Positions 1-8,456 are shown, numbered from the stretch's first letter. The stretch is 64,000 bases of DNA from Tianweitania aestuarii (GCF_018457165.1 NZ_JAFMNX010000003.1:124001-188000), one strand, 5' to 3'. Made by a program: numbers and translations. Notes: a model not told the origin generated them from the letters alone.

Positions 1-162
1 GCGTCGTTCCAGTTCAGAAAAGCGAAGCGGTTCGTCTGATGCGAGGAGCTGGACGATGATCACGATCTTCCACTTGCCTTCCAGAACGCGAAGCGTTCCA
101 GCGGCGGTTGCCGCCCAAGCGTGCTGCTCTTTCGGATCCCGGCAGGGTCGCGGATCGTCCAT
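1..162 (-). CDS. HxlR-family transcriptional regulator, N-terminal part only (runs off the window)
   Basis: Reading the minus strand from the ATG at 162 gives 54 open codons to the window edge. The first part of the protein contains VLEGKWKIVII followed by a stretch ending RFSELERR, which is the start of the winged-helix domain typical of HxlR/MarR-like repressors (VL-x-GKW...RF-x-EL). An AAAGGT Shine-Dalgarno sequence lies about 6 bases upstream of the ATG. It is divergent from the nitroreductase at 262, the usual arrangement for an HxlR regulator controlling a neighbouring redox or detoxification gene; that regulatory link is inference. The C-terminal part is outside the window, so its integrity cannot be judged. 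Confidence 0.8.
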   Translation of the reverse strand, partial: MDDPRPCRDPKEQHAWAATAAGTLRVLEGKWKIVIIVQLLASDEPLRFSELERR

Positions 163-261
163 GTGCTTACCTTTCGGTGTGTATCCCACTTTTTGGTGAG
201 TTCTTGCATCCAACCTATCCGGACCCTTATTCCAAGCGCAACGCAATTGCCGAGGTTTGGA

Positions 262-975
262 ATGAACGCCCTATTCAAGCTGACCGAGCCGACTGGACGT
301 AACGACACGCTTGCGTTTGAAGACGCTGTCCGCATGCGGCGCTCTTTCCGCGGCTTCCTGGACACGCCCGTGCCGGACGACGTCTTGCGGGAGGTGCTGC
401 ACGACGCACAGTGCGCCCCCTCGAACTGCAACACCCAGCCTTGGGATGTTCATATCGTCTCTGGCGCGAAACTCACCGGGCTGTCGGAGCGCATCCACGC
501 CGAGAACGAAGCCGGGGAGTTCACGCCGGACTTCACGTTCGAGATGGCCGACTTCCATGGCGTCTACGGCGAACGCAAGGATGCGCAGGGCAAGGCTTAC
601 TACGAGGCAATGAACGTCATGCGGGCGGACAAGGAAGGCCGCGCCCGTGCTGCCGCATTGAACTACTCGTTCTTCGGCGCGCCGCACGTCGCGCTGCTCT
701 TCATGCCTTCGTTCGGCGACAACGTCCGCACCGCAGGCGATCTCGGCATGTACGGCCAGACCTTCCTGCTGTCGCTGGCCGCGCGTAGCCTCGGCGGCAT
801 CCCGCAGACGGCACTCGGGTTCTTCGCGGGGACGATCCGGGAGTATCTCGGCATCCCGGACGAGATGAAGATGCTGTTCGGTATCTCCTTCGGCTACCCC
901 GACGAGGTCGCCCCGGGAAACAGAATGCGGATGGACCGGGCGCCCCTGTCCGAGAGCGTTTCTTTCCATCGCTGA
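262..975 (+). CDS. nitroreductase family protein
   Basis: 237-residue FMN-dependent nitroreductase-fold protein. The N-terminal half has the family pattern of an R-R-S-x-R-x-F stretch, then VLHDAQCAPSNCNTQPW, the usual FMN-contacting loop of this fold. The C-terminal third has the GIPQTALGFF and YLGIPDEMKMLFGISFGYP segments that close the FMN site. Such enzymes reduce nitroaromatics, quinones or related acceptors with NAD(P)H; the substrate cannot be read. The frame is open further upstream, but the ATG at 262 gives the normal family length and the upstream extension is not protein-like. It faces an HxlR-type regulator and is followed by NADP-binding oxidoreductases, suggesting a small redox-stress cluster. 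Confidence 0.88.
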   Translation: MNALFKLTEPTGRNDTLAFEDAVRMRRSFRGFLDTPVPDDVLREVLHDAQCAPSNCNTQPWDVHIVSGAKLTGLSERIHAENEAGEFTPDFTFEMADFHGVYGERKDAQGKAYYEAMNVMRADKEGRARAAALNYSFFGAPHVALLFMPSFGDNVRTAGDLGMYGQTFLLSLAARSLGGIPQTALGFFAGTIREYLGIPDEMKMLFGISFGYPDEVAPGNRMRMDRAPLSESVSFHR

Positions 976-1100
976 AGTTCCGCCGCGCAACGCGGCACAA
1001 GGGTTCCTACGGACCCGCTACCCACCAAATGCCGCCAGCGCCTGCATCGCGCGTGCTCGCCGCCGTACCCGACACAATTGCTACGAAGGAACATGACACC

Positions 1101-1841
1101 ATGAGGATCGGCATTCTCGGAACAGGAAACATCGGCAAGACGCTTGTGCGTCGGCTCTCGGCCGCAGGCCATGATGTGAAGGTCGCCAACTCGCGCGGTC
1201 CCGACACGATCGACCGCGACCTCCTGACGAACGGCGCCCGGGCGGTGACGGCGCAGGAGGCGATCGTTGATGTCGAAGCCGTCATTCTATCTATACCCCT
1301 GGATCGCCTGCCCGACGCAGCCGCTATGGTGTCCACGATCCCGGAGGGGACGGTGGTGATCGACACGTCGAACTACTACCCCTCGCGGGACGGCCAGATA
1401 GAGGTTCTCGACCAGGGTGAGGTGGAGAGCCTCTGGGTCGCCAAGCTGCTTGGGCGTCCGATCGCCAAAGCCTGGAATGCGGTCGGCTCGCCCTCGTTTG
1501 CCGACAAGAACAAGCCCGTCGGCGATCCGGACCGGATCGCAATCCCGATCGCGGCCGATCGCGACGAAGATCGGCGCGTGACCATGGCGCTCGTGAACGA
1601 CACCGGCTTTGATGCGGTTGACGCAGGCAGCCTGTCCGAGTCGTGGCGCCAGCGGCCCGGCAGTCCAGTCTACTGCACGGACTTAACCCGAAACGAGGTA
1701 CAAGAAGCACTTGCAGCGGCAGAGAAAGATCGCCTGCCCAAGCGCCGGGACCTAATCGTTTCGGTCATCACCGAGAGGTTCGGCAAGACCTACCCGGACG
1801 GCGATACGCTGGTCCGCTTGAACCGTGCCCTCTTCATGTAG
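1101..1841 (+). CDS. NADP-binding oxidoreductase, F420-reductase-like (paralogue 1 of 3)
   Basis: 246 residues beginning with the Rossmann motif MRIGILGTGNIGKTLVRRL (GxGxxG), then HDVKVANSRGPDT, where the NSRGP stretch after strand 2 is typical of the NADP-dependent F420 oxidoreductase/NADP-binding family (COG2085). VIDTSNYYP follows strand 5 and a conserved GRPIAKAWNA segment sits mid-protein. The physiological substrate is unknown; most bacterial members lack F420 and are only annotated as NAD(P)-binding proteins. The ATG at 1101 is chosen because it begins the Rossmann motif directly. Two further copies follow at 1976 and 2835, so this is a tandem array arising by duplication. Confidence 0.85.
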   Translation: MRIGILGTGNIGKTLVRRLSAAGHDVKVANSRGPDTIDRDLLTNGARAVTAQEAIVDVEAVILSIPLDRLPDAAAMVSTIPEGTVVIDTSNYYPSRDGQIEVLDQGEVESLWVAKLLGRPIAKAWNAVGSPSFADKNKPVGDPDRIAIPIAADRDEDRRVTMALVNDTGFDAVDAGSLSESWRQRPGSPVYCTDLTRNEVQEALAAAEKDRLPKRRDLIVSVITERFGKTYPDGDTLVRLNRALFM

Positions 1842-1975
1842 CCCCACGGAAACACGAGCGCGGCGATTCCTGCCGCACTCCTTCCAATCCCCTCCCGAGA
1901 CGAGCCGATAGCCGCTTCCGGCGCGTCGGTGTTGGAAATGCAACCCGTGCGAAACAACCCGAGAGGACAGACATA

Positions 1976-2721
1976 ATGCGGATCGGCATCGTCGGGCAGG
2001 CAACATAGGCGCGACGCTAGCTAAGCGGCTCAGCGCTGCCGGGCACGAGGTGAAGATCGGGAACTCCCGCGGTCCACACACCATAGATGCCGACATCATT
2101 TCGAACGGCGCGCGGGCCGTTACCGCAGCGGAAGCCGTTTCGAAGGTCGACGTCGTGATCCTCTCGATGCCGTTCGTTGCCATCACGGCTGTGGCGCCGC
2201 TGTTCTCGCACGTGCCAGCCGATACCGTCGTTATCGATACAGCCAACTACTTTCCACGGCGCGACGGCCCGATCCCGGAACTCGATGCAGGCTAAACCGA
2301 AAGCGAATGGGTCGCCGAGCGGCTCGGCCGCCCGATTGCCAAGGAGTGGAACGCCATCACCTCCGCCTCCTTCAAGAACAAGGGGGCGCCTGCCGGGACC
2401 GCGGACCGGATCGCCATCCCGGTCGCCGCAGATACGGACCGGGATGGCGAGGTGGCGATGGCACTCGTTGAGGATACCGGGCTCGATGCCGTTCTCTCGG
2501 GACCGCTGAGCGAGTCCTGGCGACAGCAGCCGGGCGCGCCTTGCTACTGTACCGACCTGACCCGCGAGGAGATGCCCGCCGCGCTAGCGTCGGCAGAACG
2601 AACGCGCCTGTCCAAGCGCCGGGAGATCGTGATGGACGCGATCCTGGAACGCTTCGGCGAACGCAAAGCTGGCCCGGACTCGGACTACGAGGTGCGCCTT
2701 ACGCGCGCAGTATTCATGTGA
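1976..2721 (+). pseudogene. broken NADP-binding oxidoreductase (paralogue 2 of 3)
   Basis: Clearly homologous along its length to the copies on either side, but disrupted twice. After ATG 1976 the frame reads MRIGIVG and then hits TAG at 2006; dropping in one base near 1997 restores T-G-N-I-G-A-T-L-A and the frame that continues from about 2000 to 2292. A second lesion is TAA at 2293-2295, where the intact paralogue at 2835 has glutamine (DAG-Q-IESEW here reads DAG-stop-TESEW). After the stop the same frame stays open to 2721 and ends LTRAVFM as the paralogues do. A 1-base deletion plus a nonsense change means no full protein is expected. Sequencing error could explain one lesion but is unlikely to explain both. 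Confidence 0.88.
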
Positions 2722-2834
2722 CGGAGCGGCTATCGCACGGGGTTCTCATGTTGGTGCCCAACGGGCTTCGTAGAACCCGATGGTACCGCGCACCGAACTT
2801 CACAGACTTTCCCAAGCCCAAAGGACCAGCCCTC

Positions 2835-3578
2835 ATGAAGATTGGACTTCTTGGAACAGGCAACATCGGCAGGACGCTGGCGCGCAAGCTTCCGGCCGCC
2901 GGTCACGACTTGAAGATAGCGAATTCGCGCGGACCCGATACCATCGACGCTGACATGCTGGGACAGGGTGCGCGTGCGGTAACCGCCGAGGAAGCACTTG
3001 CGGACGTCGATGTCGCGATCCTCTCGATCCCATTCAACGCGCTGCCCAAGATCAAGCATCTGATCGACACTCTTCCCGAGGACGTGGTGGTGATCGACAC
3101 GTCGAACTACTATCCCGGGCGTGACGGGAAGATCGCCGAGATTGACGCGGGGCAGATCGAAAGCGAGTGGGTCGGCGAGCAGATCGGTCGTTCGGTCGTG
3201 AAGGCTTGGAACGCGATCGGCTGCGACAGCTTCGCCACGAAGGCCAAGCCGAAGGGAGCGCCCAGACGGATCGCAATCCCCGTGGCCGGCGACCGAAAGG
3301 ACCACCGGGAGGTCGCGATCGCCCTCGTCGAGGATACGGGTTTCGACGGCTACGATGCCGGAACGCTTGCGGGCTCCTGGCGACAACAACCCGCGGCTCC
3401 CGCCTACACGACGGATCTCACCTCGGGGGAAATGGGGCCGGCACTGGCGGCGGCCGAACGGGACCGGTTGCCCATGCGCCGCGACCTGACCTTCGCGCTA
3501 GTAATGGAGCGCCTCGGCGAAGGCGTCCCACCGGACGCGGAATGGGGCCTGAAGCTCAGTCGAGCCATCAACATGTGA
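2835..3578 (+). CDS. NADP-binding oxidoreductase, F420-reductase-like (paralogue 3 of 3)
   Basis: 247 residues, starting MKIGLLGTGNIGRTLARKL with an intact GxGxxG dinucleotide-binding loop and the downstream NSRGPDT motif. VVVIDTSNYYPGRDG and SVVKAWNAIG match paralogue 1 almost position for position. The ORF is open far upstream (to 2541) only because it overlaps the end of the pseudogene in another frame; the ATG at 2835 starts the domain. Role: NADPH-dependent redox enzyme of the COG2085 type, substrate unknown. It is followed after 70 bases by an SDR dehydrogenase in the same orientation, so the two may be co-transcribed. Confidence 0.85.
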   Translation: MKIGLLGTGNIGRTLARKLPAAGHDLKIANSRGPDTIDADMLGQGARAVTAEEALADVDVAILSIPFNALPKIKHLIDTLPEDVVVIDTSNYYPGRDGKIAEIDAGQIESEWVGEQIGRSVVKAWNAIGCDSFATKAKPKGAPRRIAIPVAGDRKDHREVAIALVEDTGFDGYDAGTLAGSWRQQPAAPAYTTDLTSGEMGPALAAAERDRLPMRRDLTFALVMERLGEGVPPDAEWGLKLSRAINM

Positions 3579-3648
3579 ACGCGCAGGCCCCGTATATGCG
3601 ACGGGATCCTGTCGTCCCTCGAAGGCAAGCAGGAAAGCTTAGCGAACC

Positions 3649-4416
3649 ATGTCAGACAAGTCAGCGAACTTAAGCTCTGGTCAGACCGCAGGCGCGTTGC
3701 GGGGCCGGACCGCAATGGTCGTCGGCGGGTCCCGCGGCATCGGCGCGGCGATTGTCAGGCGCCTCTCTGCCGCCGGCGCGACTGTCGCCTTCACCTATCA
3801 CGGCAGTGCTGAAGCAGCGGATGCGCTCGCGGCTTCGAGCGAAGGCGTGAGCGCCGTCAAATGCGACAGCGCGGACGCGGCAGCACTCGCTGAGACGGTC
3901 GAGCATGTCGCCGACCGCTTCGGAAGCATTGACATCCTCGTCTACAACGCGGGTGTCGGGCTGTCTGGGTCCGTCGACCAGATGAATTTGGCCGATTTCG
4001 ACCGCACGTTCGCCATCAACGTTCGCGGTGCGTTCGTAGCGACGAAGGCTGCCAGCCCGCGGATGGGTGAAGGTGGTCGCATCATCTTCATCGGCAGCAA
4101 CGTCACCCAGCGTGCGGCCTTTAGCGGCGCAGCGGCTTACGTCATGAGCAAGAGCGCGATCGCTGGTCTCGCGCGGGGGCTGTCGCAGGATTTCGCTTTG
4201 CGCAAGATCACAGTCAACACCGTTCAACCGGGTCCTGTCGACACCGACCTAAACCCGGCGGACGGTCCGAAATCCGGTCCGACGCTGAGCTTGATACCGC
4301 TCGGTCGTTTCGGCGAAACCTCCGAGATCGCATCGCTCGTCGCGTATCTCGCCGGACCTGAGTCATCGTTCATCACGGGCGCAGCCTTGACGATCAACGG
4401 CGGTTATTCGGTTTGA
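3649..4416 (+). CDS. SDR family oxidoreductase
   Basis: 255-residue classical short-chain dehydrogenase/reductase. Seen: the cofactor loop VVGGSRGIGAA (TGxxxGIG-type, with GG replacing TG), the YNAG motif, the catalytic Ser in IGSNVT, the catalytic pair in AAYVMSKSA (YxxxK), and the C-terminal PGPVDTDLNP and ITGAALTINGGY stretches. Such enzymes interconvert alcohols and ketones with NAD(P)H in the cytoplasm; the C-terminal INGGY ending resembles the FabG/glucose-dehydrogenase-like subgroup. The substrate cannot be inferred. It lies downstream of the three NADP-binding paralogues and may share their transcript. Confidence 0.9.
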   Translation: MSDKSANLSSGQTAGALRGRTAMVVGGSRGIGAAIVRRLSAAGATVAFTYHGSAEAADALAASSEGVSAVKCDSADAAALAETVEHVADRFGSIDILVYNAGVGLSGSVDQMNLADFDRTFAINVRGAFVATKAASPRMGEGGRIIFIGSNVTQRAAFSGAAAYVMSKSAIAGLARGLSQDFALRKITVNTVQPGPVDTDLNPADGPKSGPTLSLIPLGRFGETSEIASLVAYLAGPESSFITGAALTINGGYSV

Positions 4417-4525
4417 GCACCTCGCTCGCCGGATGATGACTGTCTGCTTCTCTACCTGATCGAAACAAAGCGGACAGACCGCTTGCCACCACTTAAGGAC
4501 ATGCCGAGGCGATTGGCTTCACCAA

Positions 4526-4541
4526 GCAGGAAATGATTTCC
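4526..4541 (+). repeat. 16-bp direct repeat, copy A (near-palindromic)
   Basis: GCAGGAAATGATTTCC, an exact copy of 20449-20464 in the same orientation. Its core GGAAATGATTTCC is an inverted repeat around one base. A single 16-bp match within 64 kb can occur by chance, so a link to the island ends is only a possibility. Confidence 0.5.
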
Positions 4542-4542
4542 T

Positions 4543-4559
4543 AAGGCAGTCTCTGGCCG
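4543..4559 (+). repeat. 17-bp dispersed repeat, copy 1
   Basis: AAGGCAGTCTCTGGCCG, exactly repeated at 8531-8547, in both cases in a gene-poor gap and preceded by a TTTCC-like run. The two copies diverge downstream. It probably represents a degenerate dispersed intergenic element. Confidence 0.55.
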
Positions 4560-4752
4560 AAAGGAGACGGTCAGCTTTCAGGCAAAGCAAGCGTGAAAGC
4601 AGCCATTCCGCTACCGATCCCAAGTCAGCCACTGGCGATTTGCAAGCAGCATCCGAAAAGCCGCCATTCGCCTGCAACTAGCGATCGCATTAGGGTGTCG
4701 ATCAATATACAACGATAGTCGAGCAGCCAAGCTATCGCTCGGTCTGACTAAA

Positions 4753-4995
4753 TTATAGTTCGGCAACAACATCCCCGAACGGCACTGTTGCGACGATCTT
4801 GCCTGCCTCGTTGGTGACCTCGAGTGTACAATCGAACCAGTCGCGTACAATGTCGGTGCGGTGGAAGCGGATCAAGTCCTTGGCCGTGCTGAGAGCATGA
4901 GCACGCACTGCACCTTCACTTGAAAGCTCATCACCTTCATGGTCGGCGTAATATTTATGCCTATACCGCAGGTTCATGAAGTAGCGCCCAGGAAT
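4753..4995 (-). CDS. DUF6894 domain small protein
   Basis: About 80 residues. The pattern RYFMNLRYRHKYYADHEG, then SSEGAVRAHAL, a WFDCTLEVTNEAGKIVATVPF strand and a final VVAEL is the DUF6894 family, small proteins of unknown function common in rhizobia and relatives. Members usually begin M-P-RYF. Here the only in-frame ATG (4977) falls after RYF, while ATT at 4995 would give M-P-G-RYF and has AGAGG placed about 8 bases upstream. I therefore place the start at the rare codon ATT, with ATG 4977 as the conservative alternative. The gene follows the Crp/Fnr regulator almost without a gap, so translational coupling is likely. Confidence 0.7.
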   Translation of the reverse strand: MPGRYFMNLRYRHKYYADHEGDELSSEGAVRAHALSTAKDLIRFHRTDIVRDWFDCTLEVTNEAGKIVATVPFGDVVAEL

Positions 4996-4996
4996 G

Positions 4997-5722
4997 TCAC
5001 TGACCTCTTCTGATCGGCAACTGGAGCACATTCGTATATTCCCGTTCGGCAAAGCCATAGGCATCGCCTGCGAGTTCCTCGAGGGCAGCCCGGTTGCGGA
5101 TCAAGATGCGTCCGCGGGTCGCCCGGATCAGCTGGCTTCCTTCTAGGTTCTGCAGCGCCAATGTCACGCCTGGCCTCCGTGTGCCGAGCATGATGGCCAT
5201 GAACTCATGAGTAATCGCCAGTTCGTCACTTTCGACCCGATCGTGGTTCATCAGAATCCAACGCGCCAAACGCGCTTCCACAGAGTAACCGGCATTCGCA
5301 TAGGCCGTTTGGCTGACCTGAACCAAAAAGGTGTGAACATAGCGCAACAGCAGGGAACGCAACGAGGCGCTTTTCTCCAGCAAAAGGTGCATCTGTTCGG
5401 CTGGTGCGCGATATCCGTCTCCGGGTGACTGGATCAAGGCCGTATGGGGCGTCACATCAACCCCAAGCACCAGCGGTACGCCGATCAGGCCTTCCCAACC
5501 TGCCATGCCGACCTCGAAGCGTCCCTCCTCAATATCCGCAACGATGGATACCAAGCCGGATTCCGGGAACAGGAGATGGCTGATCGTTTCACCCGCCCTG
5601 AAGACGTGTTGACGAAGCTCAAGCTGGACCGGCTCAAGTGCGGGTTGAAGAAGGGCGAAATCGTCCGGCGACATGGCTGCCAAAAGACGGTTACGAACAG
5701 ACGCTTGTTTCAGCCGAGCCAT
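4997..5722 (-). CDS. Crp/Fnr family transcriptional regulator
   Basis: 241 residues. An N-terminal cyclic-nucleotide-binding-fold domain (about residues 20-145; VFRAGETISHLLFPESGLVSI is the typical beta-roll) is followed by the dimerisation helix and a C-terminal winged HTH (about residues 150-225; SVEARLARWILMNHDRV, then EFMAIMLGTRRPGVTLALQ as recognition region). There is no N-terminal cysteine cluster of the oxygen-sensing FNR type. It resembles the many rhizobial Crp-like regulators annotated only by family. The start at 5722 has a GGGAGG Shine-Dalgarno sequence. It is divergent from the receiver-Crp fusion gene at 6035 across about 310 bases. Confidence 0.88.
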   Translation of the reverse strand: MARLKQASVRNRLLAAMSPDDFALLQPALEPVQLELRQHVFRAGETISHLLFPESGLVSIVADIEEGRFEVGMAGWEGLIGVPLVLGVDVTPHTALIQSPGDGYRAPAEQMHLLLEKSASLRSLLLRYVHTFLVQVSQTAYANAGYSVEARLARWILMNHDRVESDELAITHEFMAIMLGTRRPGVTLALQNLEGSQLIRATRGRILIRNRAALEELAGDAYGFAEREYTNVLQLPIRRGQ

Positions 5723-6034
5723 GCTCTGCCTCCCGGGTGGGGGGGCAAGAGCGCGAGCGATTGTCAGCTATCTCTCAGCCGCCTGCGCCCGAACTCGTCT
5801 GCAAACGGTAATATTATTTACGCAGCCCAGAAACAGACCGCAAGCCACGAACGCGGACAGACCTACGCCTAACAGGTTTGGTATGGTTCCGTACATTTGT
5901 GCCCCAAGCCTGCTGGGTACTAAAGCCGCAGTTTGTTCGGTTCTGTACCTTCCCCCGTCCGCTCTTTTCAATGCGCTCTTTCAAGCGCAGATATGCGACA
6001 TCACTAATGCAATCTCACTGGAGGAATGTTGTCG
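5723..6034. other. divergent promoter region between two Crp-type regulators
   Basis: About 310 bases without a protein-like frame, more AT-rich than the flanking genes. It must hold the promoters of both the minus-strand Crp/Fnr gene and the plus-strand receiver-Crp fusion. I do not see a clear FNR or CRP palindrome. The segment 5875-5950 contains two loosely similar GGTTc-GTAC-type stretches whose meaning is unclear. Confidence 0.5.
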
Positions 6035-7237
6035 ATGCCGGCACCAGTCTGCCTGGTTTGTGAAGACGAAGCGTTGATTGCGCTCGATCTGGAAGCCACT
6101 CTTTCAACGTCCGGTTTTGCCATAGCCGGTCCGTTTGCGACGTCTGCCGAGGCATTTCTCTTCATCCAGACGAACAAGCCGCCAGACATTGCGCTGCTTA
6201 ATTTTAGCCTAGGTGACGGGGGTTGCACACCACTTATTCATGCTCTCCGACAGCGCGGCGTGCCGATTGTAGTTCAGTCCGGTTTGCTGCCTGACACGTC
6301 CGATATGCCATCAGAAGTCGTGAACCTGCCGTGGCTTACGAAGCCTGTAAGTGAGGATATGTTGCTGGATGCGATGGAGCAGGCTCTGCCCTCATTCCCG
6401 CGCTCGAACAGAAAGCGACGATCGGCTGGCCTCTCCGAAGGCGAAACTTGTTCAGCACTTCCGACCCAAGGCAAAGGAAAAAACCTGTCGCACGTTCTAA
6501 CCAACAGGCTCGCTGCACTTTCTGCGCTCGGCGAAGCAGATCGACACGCTCTCGATGGCATCGTTGTACGAACATTCAAAGTAGACGGCGGCAACGACAT
6601 TACGCGCGCCGAACAACAGAACGCCCACTGCCACGTCCTACTCAATGGCATGGCAGCCTCATATAAGCTTTTGGCAGACGGCAGGAGACAAATCACGCGC
6701 TTCTGCTTACCTGGCGACATCCTTGATCTTGATGGACTGGTCGGCGGCAAATTGGATCATAATGTCCTCGCTATCGGGACGTGCAATGTTGGCGCGGTTC
6801 CACATGGAAGCTTGCGCAATCTCAGCCACAAGCCAGATATCGCCCTGGCACTTTGGCGGCACACCCTTGCGGATACGGCTGCGTCTCGCGAATGGGTCGT
6901 CAATGTCGGGCGGCGTTCTTCCGCGGAGAGAATTGCTCATCTGATCTGCGAGTTGGTCACGCGTCTTAGCCAGGCCGGTCTGGTCATCGATATCAGCGGC
7001 AAGCGCACGTGTTACGTGCCCTTTACCCAAGTGCACATTGCTGATGCTACGGGTCTGTCAACCGTACATGTCAATCGATCGCTACAAGAACTTCGCAGCC
7101 GTGGCCTTATTGAGTTGTCACGTGACAAGCTGACGGTTCTAAATTGGGAAAACCTCAATGCCTTTGCCAGCTTCGAACCAGGATATCTCTTTCCTGTGCT
7201 TCACGAAAGTTACGATGATACTGACGTCTTCAATTAG
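6035..7237 (+). CDS. fusion of a degenerate receiver domain and a Crp/Fnr-type regulator
   Basis: 400 residues. Residues 1-125 form a CheY-like receiver: acidic pocket E10-D11-E12, and TKP with the conserved Lys near residue 113. The phospho-acceptor position in DIALLNFSLGDGG is Asn56 instead of Asp, so ordinary phosphorylation is not expected. After a linker, about residues 150-275 form a cNMP-binding-like domain (FCLPGDILDLDGL) and residues 290-385 a Crp-type HTH (SSAERIAHLICELVTRL, then TGLSTVHVNRSLQELRSRGLI). Receiver-Crp fusions are uncommon. The ATG at 6035 is preferred over 6026 because GGAGG at 6020-6024 is correctly spaced only for the former. Ligand and targets are unknown. Confidence 0.82.
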   Translation: MPAPVCLVCEDEALIALDLEATLSTSGFAIAGPFATSAEAFLFIQTNKPPDIALLNFSLGDGGCTPLIHALRQRGVPIVVQSGLLPDTSDMPSEVVNLPWLTKPVSEDMLLDAMEQALPSFPRSNRKRRSAGLSEGETCSALPTQGKGKNLSHVLTNRLAALSALGEADRHALDGIVVRTFKVDGGNDITRAEQQNAHCHVLLNGMAASYKLLADGRRQITRFCLPGDILDLDGLVGGKLDHNVLAIGTCNVGAVPHGSLRNLSHKPDIALALWRHTLADTAASREWVVNVGRRSSAERIAHLICELVTRLSQAGLVIDISGKRTCYVPFTQVHIADATGLSTVHVNRSLQELRSRGLIELSRDKLTVLNWENLNAFASFEPGYLFPVLHESYDDTDVFN

Positions 7238-7574
7238 GTGTCGCAAACGATTACGGGTACCCTGCGCTGCGACGGCTCTTTCGGAGGCGACCGTGACAGC
7301 CACAGCGGCACGGCAACTGTTTCGGTTCGGTAACCGGATTGCGGATTGCCTGACCGACAGAAAGGGCCTGCACAGCGTTTGCAGGACCTTTTTTCTCTTG
7401 AACACTTAAGCTGAGGATCCAGCATTCATCAATGGATGCCAGTCTTTGCAATTGGTTCCGGGTCGGTTCAAGCCGTTCAGCTTCCGACCCCTTATAGGCC
7501 CCCCACACATTCGCGCATCACACCCGAAAGCTGCCGTCTCTAGCTTTTAGGGCCGCGACGGATAAGCTTGCGGC
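7238..7574. other. gene-free interval with a terminator
   Basis: No protein-like frame. An intrinsic-terminator hairpin lies at 7361-7395. The 120 bases between the regulator stop and the hairpin could be a long 3' untranslated region or a small RNA, but nothing in the sequence decides this. Confidence 0.5.
7361..7395 (+). terminator. intrinsic terminator after the receiver-Crp gene
   Basis: Stem AAGG-CCTGCA against TGCAGG-CCTT with one unpaired base on each side (G and A), a loop of about 7 bases and a run of six or more T following. Confidence 0.75.
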
Positions 7575-8456
7575 ATGGAAGCACGAGCGATCATAGACGT
7601 AGGTGGCGAAGTCAACTCCTTTGGCATCGCGACCGCGGTCCCATGGTGGAGCTTCACCAAGACAGTCCTTGCCATTGCGCTTCTACGCTTGTCGGAAGAC
7701 CGCGGGATCGATCTGGACGTGACAGTTCCGGGCAAACGGTTCTCGCCGGCTCAACTCCTTCGTCACGAGGCTGGGTTGCCCGACTACGGCGCGCTGGCTG
7801 CCTATCATGCTGACGTCGCGGCGGGCCGATCGCCATGGCCGATCGACAAACTCATGGCGGCAGTCGAAGCGGACCGGCTGCGTTATGAGCCAGGACACGG
7901 CTGGGCCTACTCCAATATAGGCTACTGGTGGGTTGGCCGTTTGATAGAACAAGCTTCTGACCGACCGTTGGCGGAGGCACTTTCGGATCTCGTCTTTGCC
8001 CCAGCGGAACTGACAACGGCCCGGCTCGCTACAGTTCCTGCCGACCTCGCGAACGTGAGCATGGGCGATGAACCTAACTACCATCCGGGGTGGGTCTACC
8101 ATGGTCTCGCGGTTGGAACCGCGATGGATGCCGCACGGCTGCTCCAGCTTTTGCTCCAAGGTCGGTTGGTGAACGAACGGACGCTGTCACGAATGCGGCA
8201 GTCGAGGGCCCTCCCGCAGTTTCGAAACGACCTTTATCCCGATCCGGCATACGGAATCGGGTTAATGCTCCGAGCCTCGGACCCGGTTGACCATCCGATC
8301 GGCCATACCGGCGGCGGTCCGGGCAGCGAAATAGCCGTCTACGGTCGGGGCGGGATCACCTGCGCGGTTTGGGTTTCCAGCGGAACCGGCATCAATCCCG
8401 TAGGCGAAGCGTTTCGAGCGTTGGAGGACGGCAGCAATCGTAAGATCACGACCTGA
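7575..8456 (+). CDS. serine hydrolase, beta-lactamase/PBP-like family
   Basis: 293 residues with the three signatures of class C beta-lactamase-like serine hydrolases: S-F-T-K (SxxK nucleophile motif, near residue 26), Y-S-N (YxN, near residue 113) and H-T-G in IGHTGGGPGSE (KTG-equivalent, near residue 244). No signal peptide is visible and the nucleophile sits unusually close to the N-terminus, so the protein is either cytoplasmic or the N-terminus is shortened. This family includes esterases, D-aminopeptidases and PBP-like proteins; resistance activity should not be assumed. It is a single gene with gaps on both sides. Confidence 0.85.
   Translation: MEARAIIDVGGEVNSFGIATAVPWWSFTKTVLAIALLRLSEDRGIDLDVTVPGKRFSPAQLLRHEAGLPDYGALAAYHADVAAGRSPWPIDKLMAAVEADRLRYEPGHGWAYSNIGYWWVGRLIEQASDRPLAEALSDLVFAPAELTTARLATVPADLANVSMGDEPNYHPGWVYHGLAVGTAMDAARLLQLLLQGRLVNERTLSRMRQSRALPQFRNDLYPDPAYGIGLMLRASDPVDHPIGHTGGGPGSEIAVYGRGGITCAVWVSSGTGINPVGEAFRALEDGSNRKITT

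Larger units (their letters stand above)
4417..4752. other. gene-free interval with two short repeats
   Basis: No convincing reading frame on either strand. The stretch holds a 16-bp near-palindrome (4526-4541) that recurs upstream of the integrase near 20449, and a 17-bp sequence (4543-4559) that recurs at 8531. The surrounding sequence looks like degenerate intergenic repeat material. It lies between the convergent 3' ends of the SDR gene and the DUF6894 gene. Confidence 0.6.

Noticed and set aside
5723-6034. EcfG-type promoter (GGAAC-N-CGTT) in the divergent region
   Set aside because: A GGAAC is present on the minus strand but the spacing and the -10 half (CGTA rather than CGTT) do not fit well enough.
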